Assembly: GCA_963660485.1 (NCBI GenBank)
Contig: CAVKYH010000005.1
Span: 62,001 to 126,000, forward strand
Source of the DNA: UBA6398 sp963660485
GTDB taxonomy: Bacteria > Bacteroidota > Bacteroidia > Bacteroidales > Bacteroidaceae
Direction: 5' to 3'
Length of the DNA: 64,000 nucleotides
The notes under the pieces were generated by a model, which saw nothing but the letters and a program-made list of their open reading frames with translations, was not told the origin of the DNA and searched no databases. Positions within the stretch are counted from its first letter, which is position 1. Each line of letters starts with the position of its first letter. Positions 45,131 through 53,522 of this stretch are shown here, piece after piece. The position numbers were made by a program, and so were the translations under genes.

Positions 45131-46291
45131 ATGAACAAGCTAAAGAAATATATCGACAATATAAGACCACAGTTCGAAGAGGGCGGTAAACTGAAACCGC
45201 TACGTTCGGTGTTCGAAGGTTTTGAGTCTTTCCTGTTTGTGCCTTCCGCGACATCAAAGTCGGGCGCATCGATTCACGACGCGATAGATTCCAAGCGAAT
45301 AATGTCGTTCGTGGTAATAGCCTTGATTCCGGCCCTTCTTTTCGGAATGTATAATATTGGATTCCAAAACTATAAGGCTGCAGGAGCAGATGCCTCGTTC
45401 CTTGAAATGTTTGCATACGGATTCCTTGTGATGTTGCCCAAGATAATAGTTTCTTATATCGTAGGTCTCGGAATAGAATTTGCCGTAGCGCAGTGGAAAC
45501 ACGAGGAAATTCAAGAAGGATACCTTGTAACCGGTATGATTGTGCCAATGATATTGCCGGTAAACTGTCCTCTGTGGATAATGGCAGTTGCAATAGCTTT
45601 TGCAGTGATTTTTGCAAAGGAAATATTTGGCGGAACGGGAATGAATATCTTCAACGTGGCACTTGTGGCGCGTGCGTTCATGTTTATATCCTATCCGTCG
45701 AAAATGTCTGGCGATACAGTGTGGATTGCAAACGATACTGTTTGTGGTTTGGGCAACAAACTTCCCGAGGCATTCACTTCTGCAACTCCGCTTGCCCAAG
45801 TAGGAGTAGGACAAACGCCCGACGCCTCGTTATGGGACGCTTTCGTAGGCTTGATTCCCGGTAGTGTTGGAGAAACAAGCGTTATTGCCATTCTTATAGG
45901 AGCGGCAATCTTGCTGTTTACCAACATCGCAAGTTGGAAAACAATGCTCAGTGTGTTTGTGGGCGGTGCAATTGCTGCGATACTTTATCAAAGCGCAGGA
46001 TTGTCAAACATCGCTTGGTATGAACACCTTGTTTACGGCGGTTTCTGCTTTGGCGCTGTGTTTATGGCAACTGACCCTGTAACGAGTGCCCGCACCGAAG
46101 GTGGCAAATACATCTATGGGCTCTTGATAGGCATTATCGCCATAACGATAAGGGTACTCAATCCCGGCTATCCTGAGGGAATGATGTTTGCAATACTTAT
46201 GATGAATATGTTCGCTCCCGCAATAGATTATTGCTTTGTTCAAAGTAATGTTCGTCGCCGTATGCGCAGAGCAAAATCAGTAAATAAATAA
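45131..46291 (+). CDS. nqrB: Na(+)-translocating NADH:quinone reductase subunit B
   Basis: NqrB is a polytopic membrane subunit with covalent FMN and part of the sodium path. The 386-residue protein has a soluble N terminus (RPQFEEGGKLKPLRSVFEGFESFLF). About ten hydrophobic segments follow. FTSATPLA near residue 219 fits the threonine-FMN attachment site. Also present are EIFGGTGMNIFNVALVARAF and MATDPVTSARTEGGK. It lies 31 nt after nqrA and 5 nt before nqrC. Confidence 0.96.
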   Translation: MNKLKKYIDNIRPQFEEGGKLKPLRSVFEGFESFLFVPSATSKSGASIHDAIDSKRIMSFVVIALIPALLFGMYNIGFQNYKAAGADASFLEMFAYGFLVMLPKIIVSYIVGLGIEFAVAQWKHEEIQEGYLVTGMIVPMILPVNCPLWIMAVAIAFAVIFAKEIFGGTGMNIFNVALVARAFMFISYPSKMSGDTVWIANDTVCGLGNKLPEAFTSATPLAQVGVGQTPDASLWDAFVGLIPGSVGETSVIAILIGAAILLFTNIASWKTMLSVFVGGAIAAILYQSAGLSNIAWYEHLVYGGFCFGAVFMATDPVTSARTEGGKYIYGLLIGIIAITIRVLNPGYPEGMMFAILMMNMFAPAIDYCFVQSNVRRRMRRAKSVNK

Positions 46292-46296
46292 GCCTT

Positions 46297-47001
46297 ATGA
46301 AGATCAATACGAACAGTAACGTCTATACTGTGGTTTATGCCTCGTTGGTTGTTGTTGTAGTGGCGTTCTTGTTGGCTTTCGTATCGAAAGCTTTGGAACC
46401 GACCTCGATGTCAAACGAACGTATAGACAAAAAGAAACAAATACTCGCCTCTTTGAATATCCGAGATTTGAGTAATGACAAGGTGGAGAGCGAATATGAT
46501 AAAAGCATAACCTATGACAAAATAATCCGTACCGACGGCAGCGTATATAAAGAAGGTAACAATAAGGATAAAGACGGGTTTACAATCGGCTCAAAGGATA
46601 TTGATGACAATTATCTGCCCTTGTATCAGTGCTATGTGAACGGGCAGACAAAATATGTGATACCTCTTTATGGCAAAGGCCTTTGGGGCGCGATTTGGGG
46701 CTATATTGCTCTTGACGATGACAAGAATACCGTTTATGGCGCATACTTCAGCCATCAAAGTGAAACGGCTGGACTTGGCGCAAGAATCACCGAAGAATTT
46801 TTTCAAAAGGAATTTGTGGGTAAGAAACTCTTTGCAGAGGGCGACAGCACCGTGATGCTTAGTGTTGTGAAGAAGAAAGAACCTGCCAAGGCCGCATATC
46901 AGTGCGATGCCATTTCGGGTGCGACGCTCACGAGCAATGGTATTACCGATATGATCCATGATTGTGTGGCTAAATACAGTGCTTTTCTTTTGGACAAATG
47001 A
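46297..47001 (+). CDS. nqrC: Na(+)-translocating NADH:quinone reductase subunit C
   Basis: NqrC carries a second covalently bound FMN in a periplasmic FMN-binding domain. The 234-residue protein has an N-terminal membrane anchor (VVYASLVVVVVAFLLAFVSKAL). A soluble domain follows with LYGKGLWGAIWGYIAL and SETAGLGARITEEFF, then the flavinylation motif SGATLTS with Thr210. It needs ApbE for FMN attachment; apbE is not in the window. Confidence 0.96.
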   Translation: MKINTNSNVYTVVYASLVVVVVAFLLAFVSKALEPTSMSNERIDKKKQILASLNIRDLSNDKVESEYDKSITYDKIIRTDGSVYKEGNNKDKDGFTIGSKDIDDNYLPLYQCYVNGQTKYVIPLYGKGLWGAIWGYIALDDDKNTVYGAYFSHQSETAGLGARITEEFFQKEFVGKKLFAEGDSTVMLSVVKKKEPAKAAYQCDAISGATLTSNGITDMIHDCVAKYSAFLLDK

Positions 47002-47040
47002 AATCTTAACAATAGAACCTAACTTAGAAGGTAAAATAAT

Positions 47041-47661
47041 ATGGCAAAACTTTTTTCTGTAGAAAATCGGGAGGTATTCACTACACCTTTGGGAAAAGAC
47101 AATCCGATTACAGTCCAAATTCTCGGTATTTGTTCCGCATTGGCCGTAACTTCACAACTCGAACCTGCGATTGTAATGGGACTTTCCGTTACGGTAATCA
47201 CGGCGTTGAGTAATTTTATAGTATCCTTAATCCGAAAAACAATACCCAATCGCATTCGTATCATCGTTCAGCTCGTTGTCGTTGCTGCGTTAGTAACTAT
47301 TGTCAGTATGGTATTGAAGGCTGTTGCCTATGATGTAAGTGTAAAATTGTCGGTATACGTGGGATTGATAATTACGAACTGTATCCTTATGGGACGCTTG
47401 GAAGCTTTTGCAATGGGACACTCTCCATGGCCGAGTTTCATTGACGGCCTCGGAAACGGTCTTGGTTACGCTTATATTCTTGTCGTTGTCGGAGGTGTTC
47501 GTGAGATTCTCGGCTCGGGCAGTCTGCTTGGTTTCAAATTTATCCCCGATGCAGTTTACAATGCAGGCTATCTTGACAACAGCATGATGACTACGCCCGC
47601 TATGGCACTTATTATTCTTGGATGTGTGATTTGGGTGAGCAATGCGGTTCACAACAAATGA
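47041..47661 (+). CDS. nqrD: Na(+)-translocating NADH:quinone reductase subunit D
   Basis: NqrD is one of two related six-helix membrane subunits (NqrD/NqrE, homologous to RnfE/RnfA) that build the membrane core and hold an iron site with NqrE. The 206-residue protein shows DNPITVQILGICSALAVT with the conserved Cys, YVGLIITNCILMGRLEAFAM, and WPSFIDGLGNGLGYAYILVVVGGVRE. It follows nqrC after 39 nt and precedes nqrE by 40 nt. Confidence 0.96.
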   Translation: MAKLFSVENREVFTTPLGKDNPITVQILGICSALAVTSQLEPAIVMGLSVTVITALSNFIVSLIRKTIPNRIRIIVQLVVVAALVTIVSMVLKAVAYDVSVKLSVYVGLIITNCILMGRLEAFAMGHSPWPSFIDGLGNGLGYAYILVVVGGVREILGSGSLLGFKFIPDAVYNAGYLDNSMMTTPAMALIILGCVIWVSNAVHNK

Positions 47662-47701
47662 ATTGCTTTGTTTTATGTTGAATGAATAAGAAACAATAGA
47701 A

Positions 47702-48331
47702 ATGGAACATGATATAGCTTTGTTTATCCGCTCGGTGTTTGTGGATAACATGATATTTGCCTCATTCTTGGGCATGTGCTCTTATCTTGCGGTGTCAAAG
47801 AACCTCAAGACATCTTTGGGGCTTGGCATTGCGGTAACGTTTGTGCTTGTCGTAACGGTACCTATCAACTATTTGCTGCAAACCAAGGTTCTTGCGCCGG
47901 GGTGCATTATTCCCGGGGTGGATCTCACTTATCTCTCGTTTATACTCTTTATTGCCGTGATTGCAGCCATTACGCAACTTGTGGAAATGGTTGTGGAGCG
48001 TTTTTCCCCGTCTCTATATAATGCTCTTGGTATATTTCTTCCGCTTATAGCCGTGAACTGTGCCATCATGGGTGCTTCGCTTTTCATGCAGCAGCGTATA
48101 GAAATGGATGCAGCCACAGATGCGCGTGCCATTGCCGATGTTGGTGATTCTATTGTCTACGCTTTCAGTTCCGGTATCGGTTGGCTTTTGGCTATCGTCG
48201 GTCTTGCTGCAATCCGTGAGAAGATGGCGTATTCCGATGTGCCGAAGAATTTGCAAGGACTTGGCATTACGTTCATCACCGTAGGCCTTATGGCGATGGC
48301 GTTTATGTGTTTCTCGGGATTGAGTATATAG
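47702..48331 (+). CDS. nqrE: Na(+)-translocating NADH:quinone reductase subunit E
   Basis: NqrE pairs with NqrD. The 209-residue protein contains FVDNMIFASFLGMCSYLAVSK, the conserved second half-site YNALGIFLPLIAVNCAIMGASLFM with its Cys, and ALAAIRE-like sequence (GLAAIREKMAYSDVP). Six transmembrane helices are expected. It lies in the operon 27 nt before nqrF. Confidence 0.96.
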   Translation: MEHDIALFIRSVFVDNMIFASFLGMCSYLAVSKNLKTSLGLGIAVTFVLVVTVPINYLLQTKVLAPGCIIPGVDLTYLSFILFIAVIAAITQLVEMVVERFSPSLYNALGIFLPLIAVNCAIMGASLFMQQRIEMDAATDARAIADVGDSIVYAFSSGIGWLLAIVGLAAIREKMAYSDVPKNLQGLGITFITVGLMAMAFMCFSGLSI

Positions 48332-48358
48332 TTTGTTTGAAAATAATGATTTGAAGAT

Positions 48359-49651
48359 ATGTCTCAGACGATTTTAATGTTCATCACTTCGAGTATTGTT
48401 GTGTTTTGGGGTGTGATAATCTTGATGGTTATCCTTCTTCTCATTGCCAAACGATATCTCACACCAAGTGGAAATGTAACTATTACGATAAACGACCAGA
48501 AAAAACTGTCGGTTCCCCAAGGAGCATCGCTTTTGTCCACTCTTTCCGAACAGCATGTGTACCTTTCGTCGGCATGTGGCGGCAAAGGTTCGTGCGGACA
48601 GTGCAAATGCCAGGTGCTGAGTGGCGGCGGCGAAGCTATAGATGTGGAGAAGGCTCATTTCACACGCCGCGAATTGCTCGACCACTACCGTCTTGGTTGT
48701 CAGGTGAAGGTTAAGAGTGATATGGATATCAAGGTGCCGCAGTCGGTATTGGGTGTAAAGAAATACGAATGCACTGTGGTTTCCAACAAAAACGTTGCAT
48801 CGTTTATCAAGGAGTTTATCGTAGCTCTTCCCGAGGGAGAACATATGGATTTCTTGCCTGGAAGTTATGCTCAGATAGAGATTCCGGCATATACAATGGA
48901 CTACGACAAGGATATAGACAAGGAAAGTCTCGGCCGTTACCTTCCGTCGTGGGAGAAGTTCGGTCTTTTCTCGTTGAAGTGTACCAATACCGTGCCTACA
49001 ACCCGTGCTTATTCTATGGCAAACTATCCCGCCGAGGGCGACCGCTTTATGCTTACGGTGAGAATTGCCACGCCTCCGTTCAAACCCAAACCACAAGTGG
49101 GCTTCCAGGATGTAATGCCGGGTATAGCTTCTTCTTATATTTTTACATTGAAGCCCGGCGACAAGGTAATCATGTCAGGACCTTACGGAGACTTCCACCC
49201 GCGTTTCGAGTCAAAGCGCGAAATGATTTGGGTTGGTGGCGGTGCCGGTATGGCGCCTCTGCGTGCTCAGATAATGCACATGACACGAACGCTTCACACT
49301 ACGGATCGCAAAATGTCGTATTTCTATGGTGCGCGCTCGCTTTCCGAGGTGTTCTATTTGCAGGATTTTCATGCGCTTGAGAAAGAATTTCCAAACTTCA
49401 AGTTCTATCTTGCGCTCGACCGCCCCGATCCCGAAGCCGATGCGGCGAATGTGGAATATACGCCGGGATTTGTGCACCAGGTGATGTGGGAGAAATATCT
49501 CAAAAACCACCCTGCGCCCGAGGATATAGAATATTATCTGTGCGGTCCTGGACCTATGACGGGTGCGGTGATTAATCTGCTCGATTCTCTCGGAGTGGAA
49601 CGCGACGATATCATGTTTGATGATTTCGGCGGCGGTGCTCCCAAGAAATAG
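48359..49651 (+). CDS. nqrF: Na(+)-translocating NADH:quinone reductase subunit F
   Basis: NqrF is the NADH-oxidising subunit. The 430-residue protein has an N-terminal membrane helix (FWGVIILMVILLLIAKRYL) and a [2Fe-2S] ferredoxin domain with SACGGKGSCGQCKCQ near residues 70-84. The FAD-binding motif RAYSMANYP and the NADH-binding region (WVGGGAGMAPLRAQI, YLCGPGPMTGAV) follow. It ends DDIMFDDFGGG. Last gene of the operon, followed by a terminator. Confidence 0.97.
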   Translation: MSQTILMFITSSIVVFWGVIILMVILLLIAKRYLTPSGNVTITINDQKKLSVPQGASLLSTLSEQHVYLSSACGGKGSCGQCKCQVLSGGGEAIDVEKAHFTRRELLDHYRLGCQVKVKSDMDIKVPQSVLGVKKYECTVVSNKNVASFIKEFIVALPEGEHMDFLPGSYAQIEIPAYTMDYDKDIDKESLGRYLPSWEKFGLFSLKCTNTVPTTRAYSMANYPAEGDRFMLTVRIATPPFKPKPQVGFQDVMPGIASSYIFTLKPGDKVIMSGPYGDFHPRFESKREMIWVGGGAGMAPLRAQIMHMTRTLHTTDRKMSYFYGARSLSEVFYLQDFHALEKEFPNFKFYLALDRPDPEADAANVEYTPGFVHQVMWEKYLKNHPAPEDIEYYLCGPGPMTGAVINLLDSLGVERDDIMFDDFGGGAPKK

Positions 49652-49686
49652 GATTTTCTTTTTAAGTTTTTTCATAATAGTTTTAT

Positions 49687-49724
49687 GGAGGGTGGGCGAC
49701 GCGAGTCGGTTGTCCTCCTTTTTT
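49687..49724 (+). terminator. terminator of the nqr operon
   Basis: GGAGG/CCTCC and an inner CGAC/GTCG form an interrupted stem followed by six T residues, 35 nt after the nqrF stop. Confidence 0.7.
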
Positions 49725-49830
49725 GTTTGGTAAAGTCTCTGTGTGATATTTTTTTTGTCCTATATGGTGTGTTCGCTTTACTGAAAAATAGTAGATTAGC
49801 CCGTGTGTGAATGTTTAAAAGGTAATTGCT

Positions 49831-49914
49831 ATGAAAATCAAAAGGATTCTTTCTTCAACTTCCTTGTTTACGGCAAATTTGTTCTTGCTTTCAGGTTGTT
49901 TTTCTATGAAATAG
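49831..49914 (+). CDS. possible small lipoprotein ORF (27 aa), frame continues past an amber codon
   Basis: ATG at 49831 starts a 27-residue peptide with a basic N terminus (MKIKRILSS), a hydrophobic stretch and a lipobox (LLSGC), ending at TAG (49912). The same frame stays open for 31 more codons to a TAA at 50008, encoding VNKESKKTAYNGKV and more. It may be a genuine tiny lipoprotein, a nonsense-broken gene of about 59 codons, or chance. No promoter is evident. The remainder of 49725-50068 shows no other gene. Confidence 0.3.
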   Translation: MKIKRILSSTSLFTANLFLLSGCFSMK

Positions 49915-50068
49915 GTAAACAAAGAATCGAAAAAGACTGCCTACAATGGTAAGGTATGTGTGAAAAGCCATGCGTCGGAGGCAAATGCCCTGTTGGCAGA
50001 CGCCCGATAACGCATGTCGTTTCGCAGAAATCTCTTCGTGAGAGAAGCGGTATTTTTAGGCAAAAAAA

Positions 50069-50173
50069 CTAGATGCCTTATAGTAAAAACTCCAAGGCGT
50101 CTAGTTTAAATTCCAAGGCATCTAGTTTAAATTATGTCTGACCTAGTTTTTACGATATGCCTTATGTCTTTTT
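50069..50173. repeat. 21-bp modular array, locus 10 (five units)
   Basis: Units start at 50069, 50090, 50111, 50132 and 50153. The cores are AGATGCCTTATAG (left-boundary form ending GTAAAAA), CCAAGGCGTCTAG, CCAAGGCATCTAG, TGTCTGACCTAG and the end unit GATATGCCTTATG. The left unit and the two middle units are reverse complements in their core. It lies upstream of the M15 peptidase gene. Confidence 0.88.
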
Positions 50174-50270
50174 CTTGTTAAGTATCAGTGTTTTGCAACT
50201 AAGGTAAAACGGTCGTTTATTTTTCTTCTTTTGTCATAAAAACAGCGGACTTTCTTAACGGGAAAAGATG

Positions 50271-50278
50271 TAACTTTG
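50271..50278 (+). promoter_or_regulatory. promoter -7 box of the M15 peptidase gene
   Basis: TAACTTTG matches TAnnTTTG and lies 12 nt before the ATG at 50291, so the TTG at 50276 inside the box is unlikely to be the start. Confidence 0.55.
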
Positions 50279-50290
50279 CATTCAAAAACA

Positions 50291-51061
50291 ATGAAAAAGA
50301 GTTTCTCCCAAATGTCGATAGCTATTAAAAAACGACTGATGCCGATGCTCGCCATAACATTCGGTATCTTGGTTATAGGTATGTCGTTTTCTTCTTGTTC
50401 CGAAGACGAAGAGCGCCGCACCAAAACTTATGCGCCCGGTGATATAGTGCCTGCCTATGCTGTGGAGGATGCAGGGGCGAAGAGTTTTTTCTCCTCCTCT
50501 CCCATTTCAGACGTTACCTTTGCGCTGATGAAAGGCAAGAGTTTTGCAGATGATTGCACCACTTCGCGCGACAGTTTGCGCTATCTGCGATGTCTTCATG
50601 TAGACAAGGATGGACGCATTATTGTGGGCGAAATGGTTGTAAACGTGATAGTGGCTGACGATGTGCTGGATATTTTTTACCAACTGTTTCAAGCAAAATA
50701 TCCCATCGAGAAGATGCGGCTAATCGACTATTGGAATGCCAATGACGAAATGGCGATGCGCGACAACAACTCGTCTTCTTTCAATTTCCGTTTCATTTCG
50801 CATACCACAAAGGTATCAAAGCATGGTAAAGGCGTAGCAATAGATATCAATACGCTCTACAATCCTTACCATAAGATATTGGAGGACGGTACGGAAGTAA
50901 TAGAACCGGCTACGGGCGCACCCTATCTTGACCGCACCAAATCTTTCGACTACAAGATAGAGAAGGGCGACCTTTGCTACCGTCTTTTTAAGGAAAAAGG
51001 CTTTGACTGGGGCGGCGAATGGCTCGACCGAAAGGATTATCAGCATTTCGAATTGCCTTGA
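50291..51061 (+). CDS. M15-family DD-peptidase-like lipoprotein
   Basis: This 256-residue protein has an N-terminal hydrophobic segment and lipobox (IGMSFSSC, about residue 34), so it is probably lipid-anchored in the envelope. The catalytic zinc motif SKHGKGVAIDINTLYNPY matches the S-x-H-x-x-G-x-A-x-D pattern of M15 peptidases, and the C-terminal DYQHFELP supplies the third zinc ligand. Such enzymes trim D-Ala-D-Ala or the peptide stem of peptidoglycan. The family is clear; the exact bond cleaved is not. It converges on trpB. Confidence 0.86.
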   Translation: MKKSFSQMSIAIKKRLMPMLAITFGILVIGMSFSSCSEDEERRTKTYAPGDIVPAYAVEDAGAKSFFSSSPISDVTFALMKGKSFADDCTTSRDSLRYLRCLHVDKDGRIIVGEMVVNVIVADDVLDIFYQLFQAKYPIEKMRLIDYWNANDEMAMRDNNSSSFNFRFISHTTKVSKHGKGVAIDINTLYNPYHKILEDGTEVIEPATGAPYLDRTKSFDYKIEKGDLCYRLFKEKGFDWGGEWLDRKDYQHFELP

Positions 51062-51206
51062 TTCCCTTTTCAATTTGATTGCTTGCAATTAAAAGAATAA
51101 AGCACTAAGGACTAATTGTTCTTTGGCGCATTGTCTTTTGCTTTGCGTATTGCTACTTTTTTCGATAAGCAACTTTTGAAAGAAAAATTTCCCATGTGTT
51201 TCAAAC

Positions 51207-51244
51207 AAAAAATATCCCTGCAAGCCATTGGTGCTTGCAGGGAT
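51207..51244 (-). terminator. terminator of the trpB-like gene
   Basis: A perfect 12-bp stem (ATCCCTGCAAGC with GCTTGCAGGGAT) with a 7-nt loop is followed on the minus strand by ATATTTTTTG. It is 31 nt past the trpB stop. Confidence 0.85.
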
Positions 51245-51274
51245 AAATTATAATGCTTCTTGAATTTCCTGTAA

Positions 51275-52648
51275 TCAGATGTCTTTGTTGAGAGGAGCCA
51301 CCTGCTCAAGATTATTTTCGAGTTCTTGCTCTGAAGGAGAGTAGTTTTGTATGTCGCCTGCGATGTAGCGGTCGTATGCTGCGAGGTCGATAAGACCGTG
51401 TCCCGATAGGTTGAAAAGAAGAACCTTTTTCTTGCCTTCAATCTTGCATTTCTCTGCTTCTTGAATGGTTGCCGCAATGGCGTGGCACGATTCGGGAGCG
51501 GGAATGATGCCTTCGGTGCGTGCAAAGAGCAATCCGGCTTTGAATGTATCGGTTTGCTTGATGTCAACACCGTATAGGTAGCCGTCTTTGAGCAACTGCG
51601 AAATTATCACACCGGCACCATGATAACGTAGACCGCCCGCGTGAATGTTGGCAGGCTGGAAGTTGTGCCCGATGGTGTACATGGGGAGTAGAGGAGTGTA
51701 TCCGCTTTCATCGCCGAAGTCGTATTCGAATTTTCCGCGCGTGAGTTTCGGACACGCCTCAGGTTCTGCTGCGATAAACTCCGTAGTTTTTCCTTCGAGA
51801 ATATTGTGGCGCATGAACGGGAACGCTATGCCGCTGAAATTAGAGCCGCCGCCGAAACATGCAATCACTTTGTCGGGATATTCTCCCGCCATTTCCATTT
51901 GTTTTTCGGCTTCAAGACCGATTATTGTCTGGTGCAGGGACACATGATTAAGCACCGAACCAAGACAATATTTGCAGTTGGGGGTGTTTACAGCCAATTC
52001 TATTGCTTCGGAAATTGCTGTGCCGAGTGAACCGTTGCAGTTGGGGTCGACAGTAAGAATGTCTTTTCCGGCGCGGGTGCTCATCGACGGGCTGGGAGTT
52101 ACCTGCGCACCGAATGTCTGCATCATGCTGCGGCGGTAAGGCTTTTGCTCAAAGCTGATCTTCACCATATAAACGGCAAGTTCAAGTCCAAACTGCTTGC
52201 AAGCGTATGATAATGCAGTTCCCCACTGTCCTGCACCTGTTTCAGTGGTTACATTCGTAACTCCCTCGTTCTTGCAATACCACGCCTGCGCAAGCGCCGA
52301 GTTTAATTTATGGGATCCGACAGGACTTACGCTTTCGTTTTTAAAATATATATGAGCCGGTGTGTCGAGAGCCTTTTCCAAAGCATACGCTCTCACGAGG
52401 GGTGTGCAACGGTAGTTCTTGTATTGGTCGCGCACCTCATCGGGAATAGGAATCCACGCATTCTCTTGGTCGAGTTCCTGTCGCGCGCATTCCTGGTTGA
52501 AGATCGGGAATAAATCCTCGGGTTTCAGTTCCTCGTGAGTCTTAGGGTTGAGAAACGGCATCGGCTTGGTTTTCATGTCGGCCTGTATATTGTACCATTG
52601 GGTAGGTATTTCCGACTCGGGTAATAGAAATTTTTTAGTATCAATCAT
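51275..52648 (-). CDS. TrpB2-type tryptophan synthase beta chain
   Basis: The enzyme is PLP-dependent and would join indole and serine to give tryptophan. The 457-residue length and the N-terminal extension (PTQWYNIQADM...PLNPKT-like) place it in the TrpB2 group rather than the TrpB1 group that pairs with TrpA. The PLP lysine is in GSHKLNSALAQAWY. The indole region is TTETGAGQWGTALSYA, and the phosphate-binding loop is FGGGSNFSGIAFPF. No trpA or other trp gene is nearby, consistent with a stand-alone indole-salvage role. Confidence 0.92.
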   Translation of the reverse strand: MIDTKKFLLPESEIPTQWYNIQADMKTKPMPFLNPKTHEELKPEDLFPIFNQECARQELDQENAWIPIPDEVRDQYKNYRCTPLVRAYALEKALDTPAHIYFKNESVSPVGSHKLNSALAQAWYCKNEGVTNVTTETGAGQWGTALSYACKQFGLELAVYMVKISFEQKPYRRSMMQTFGAQVTPSPSMSTRAGKDILTVDPNCNGSLGTAISEAIELAVNTPNCKYCLGSVLNHVSLHQTIIGLEAEKQMEMAGEYPDKVIACFGGGSNFSGIAFPFMRHNILEGKTTEFIAAEPEACPKLTRGKFEYDFGDESGYTPLLPMYTIGHNFQPANIHAGGLRYHGAGVIISQLLKDGYLYGVDIKQTDTFKAGLLFARTEGIIPAPESCHAIAATIQEAEKCKIEGKKKVLLFNLSGHGLIDLAAYDRYIAGDIQNYSPSEQELENNLEQVAPLNKDI

Positions 52649-52682
52649 ATTGTAAAAGTTTTATATGTCAATTAAACAGAAA

Positions 52683-52690
52683 CAAAATTA
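52683..52690 (-). promoter_or_regulatory. promoter -7 box of the trpB-like gene
   Basis: The minus strand reads TAATTTTG, matching TAnnTTTG, 34 nt before the ATG at 52648. Confidence 0.5.
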
Positions 52691-52822
52691 GCGAATAATA
52701 TCCGTTTAGTGTGCTTTTTGTGTCAAAAAGAATGTTTAGTGCCGGAAAAACACTTCGAAAAGTTTGCAGCGCGACAATATGAAATTTGTATTTGGAGGTA
52801 ATGTGGTCTGCTTTGTTTTTTC

Positions 52823-52830
52823 TACTTTTG
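52823..52830 (+). promoter_or_regulatory. promoter -7 box of the ABC/permease unit
   Basis: TACTTTTG-C matches TAnnTTTG, 41 nt before the ATG at 52872. It argues against the longer in-frame start at 52764. Confidence 0.5.
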
Positions 52831-52871
52831 CACATAGTTTGGCAGGGATACACCTTTGCCTTTTGATAAAA

Positions 52872-53522
52872 ATGGACAAGATAGAATTCAACAACGTTTG
52901 CCCTGATATATTCAGACTTCGCGAAGACCTTTCTGCCAGTGATATCTGGTGCAAAAAAAGTGTGGCTTTCGAGCGAGGCAAACGCTATCTTATTGAATGC
53001 GCTTCGGGTACAGGGAAATCTTCGTTTTGTAGCTATTTGGTAGGTATGCGTAATGATTTCTCTGGGCAAATACTGTTTGACGGACGTAACTCCATGTCGT
53101 ATTCCACAAAAGAGTGGATAGATTTGCGCAAAAGCGGTATAAGTTTAATGTTTCAGGAATTGCGTATGTTTCCAGAGCTTACCGCTTATGAAAACGTGGA
53201 GATACGCAATTGTCTGAGCCATGCAACATCGCGGAAAGCCATTGCCGAATGGTTTGAACGCCTTGGGTTGGGCAACAGAATGGATTCGCAACTCGGACTA
53301 ATGAGTTTCGGACAGCAGCAACGCGTGGCATTGATGCGGGCATTGGTCAGCGGTTTTGATTTCCTGCTTCTCGACGAACCTACAAGCCACCTCGATGACA
53401 ATAACTCCGACATTATGGCTTCGCTGATAAACGAAGAGGCTGAAAAACGCGATGCCGGAGTGATTGTAACAAGTATCGGACGCCACATGAACATGGAATA
53501 TGATTATGTATTTGCGCTATGA
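52872..53522 (+). CDS. ABC transporter ATP-binding protein, atypical Walker A and signature
   Basis: This 216-residue protein is an ABC ATPase of the MacB/LolD/FtsE type by size and by its permease partner. The Walker A reads ECASGTGKSS, with Cys where the first Gly normally sits. The Q-loop is MFQEL. The signature reads MSFGQQQR instead of LSGGQ. Walker B is FLLLDEPTSHLDD, and the switch region has TSIGRH. The final ATG of the permease overlaps its stop by 4 nt, so the two form one transporter. Substrate unknown. Confidence 0.85.
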   Translation: MDKIEFNNVCPDIFRLREDLSASDIWCKKSVAFERGKRYLIECASGTGKSSFCSYLVGMRNDFSGQILFDGRNSMSYSTKEWIDLRKSGISLMFQELRMFPELTAYENVEIRNCLSHATSRKAIAEWFERLGLGNRMDSQLGLMSFGQQQRVALMRALVSGFDFLLLDEPTSHLDDNNSDIMASLINEEAEKRDAGVIVTSIGRHMNMEYDYVFAL

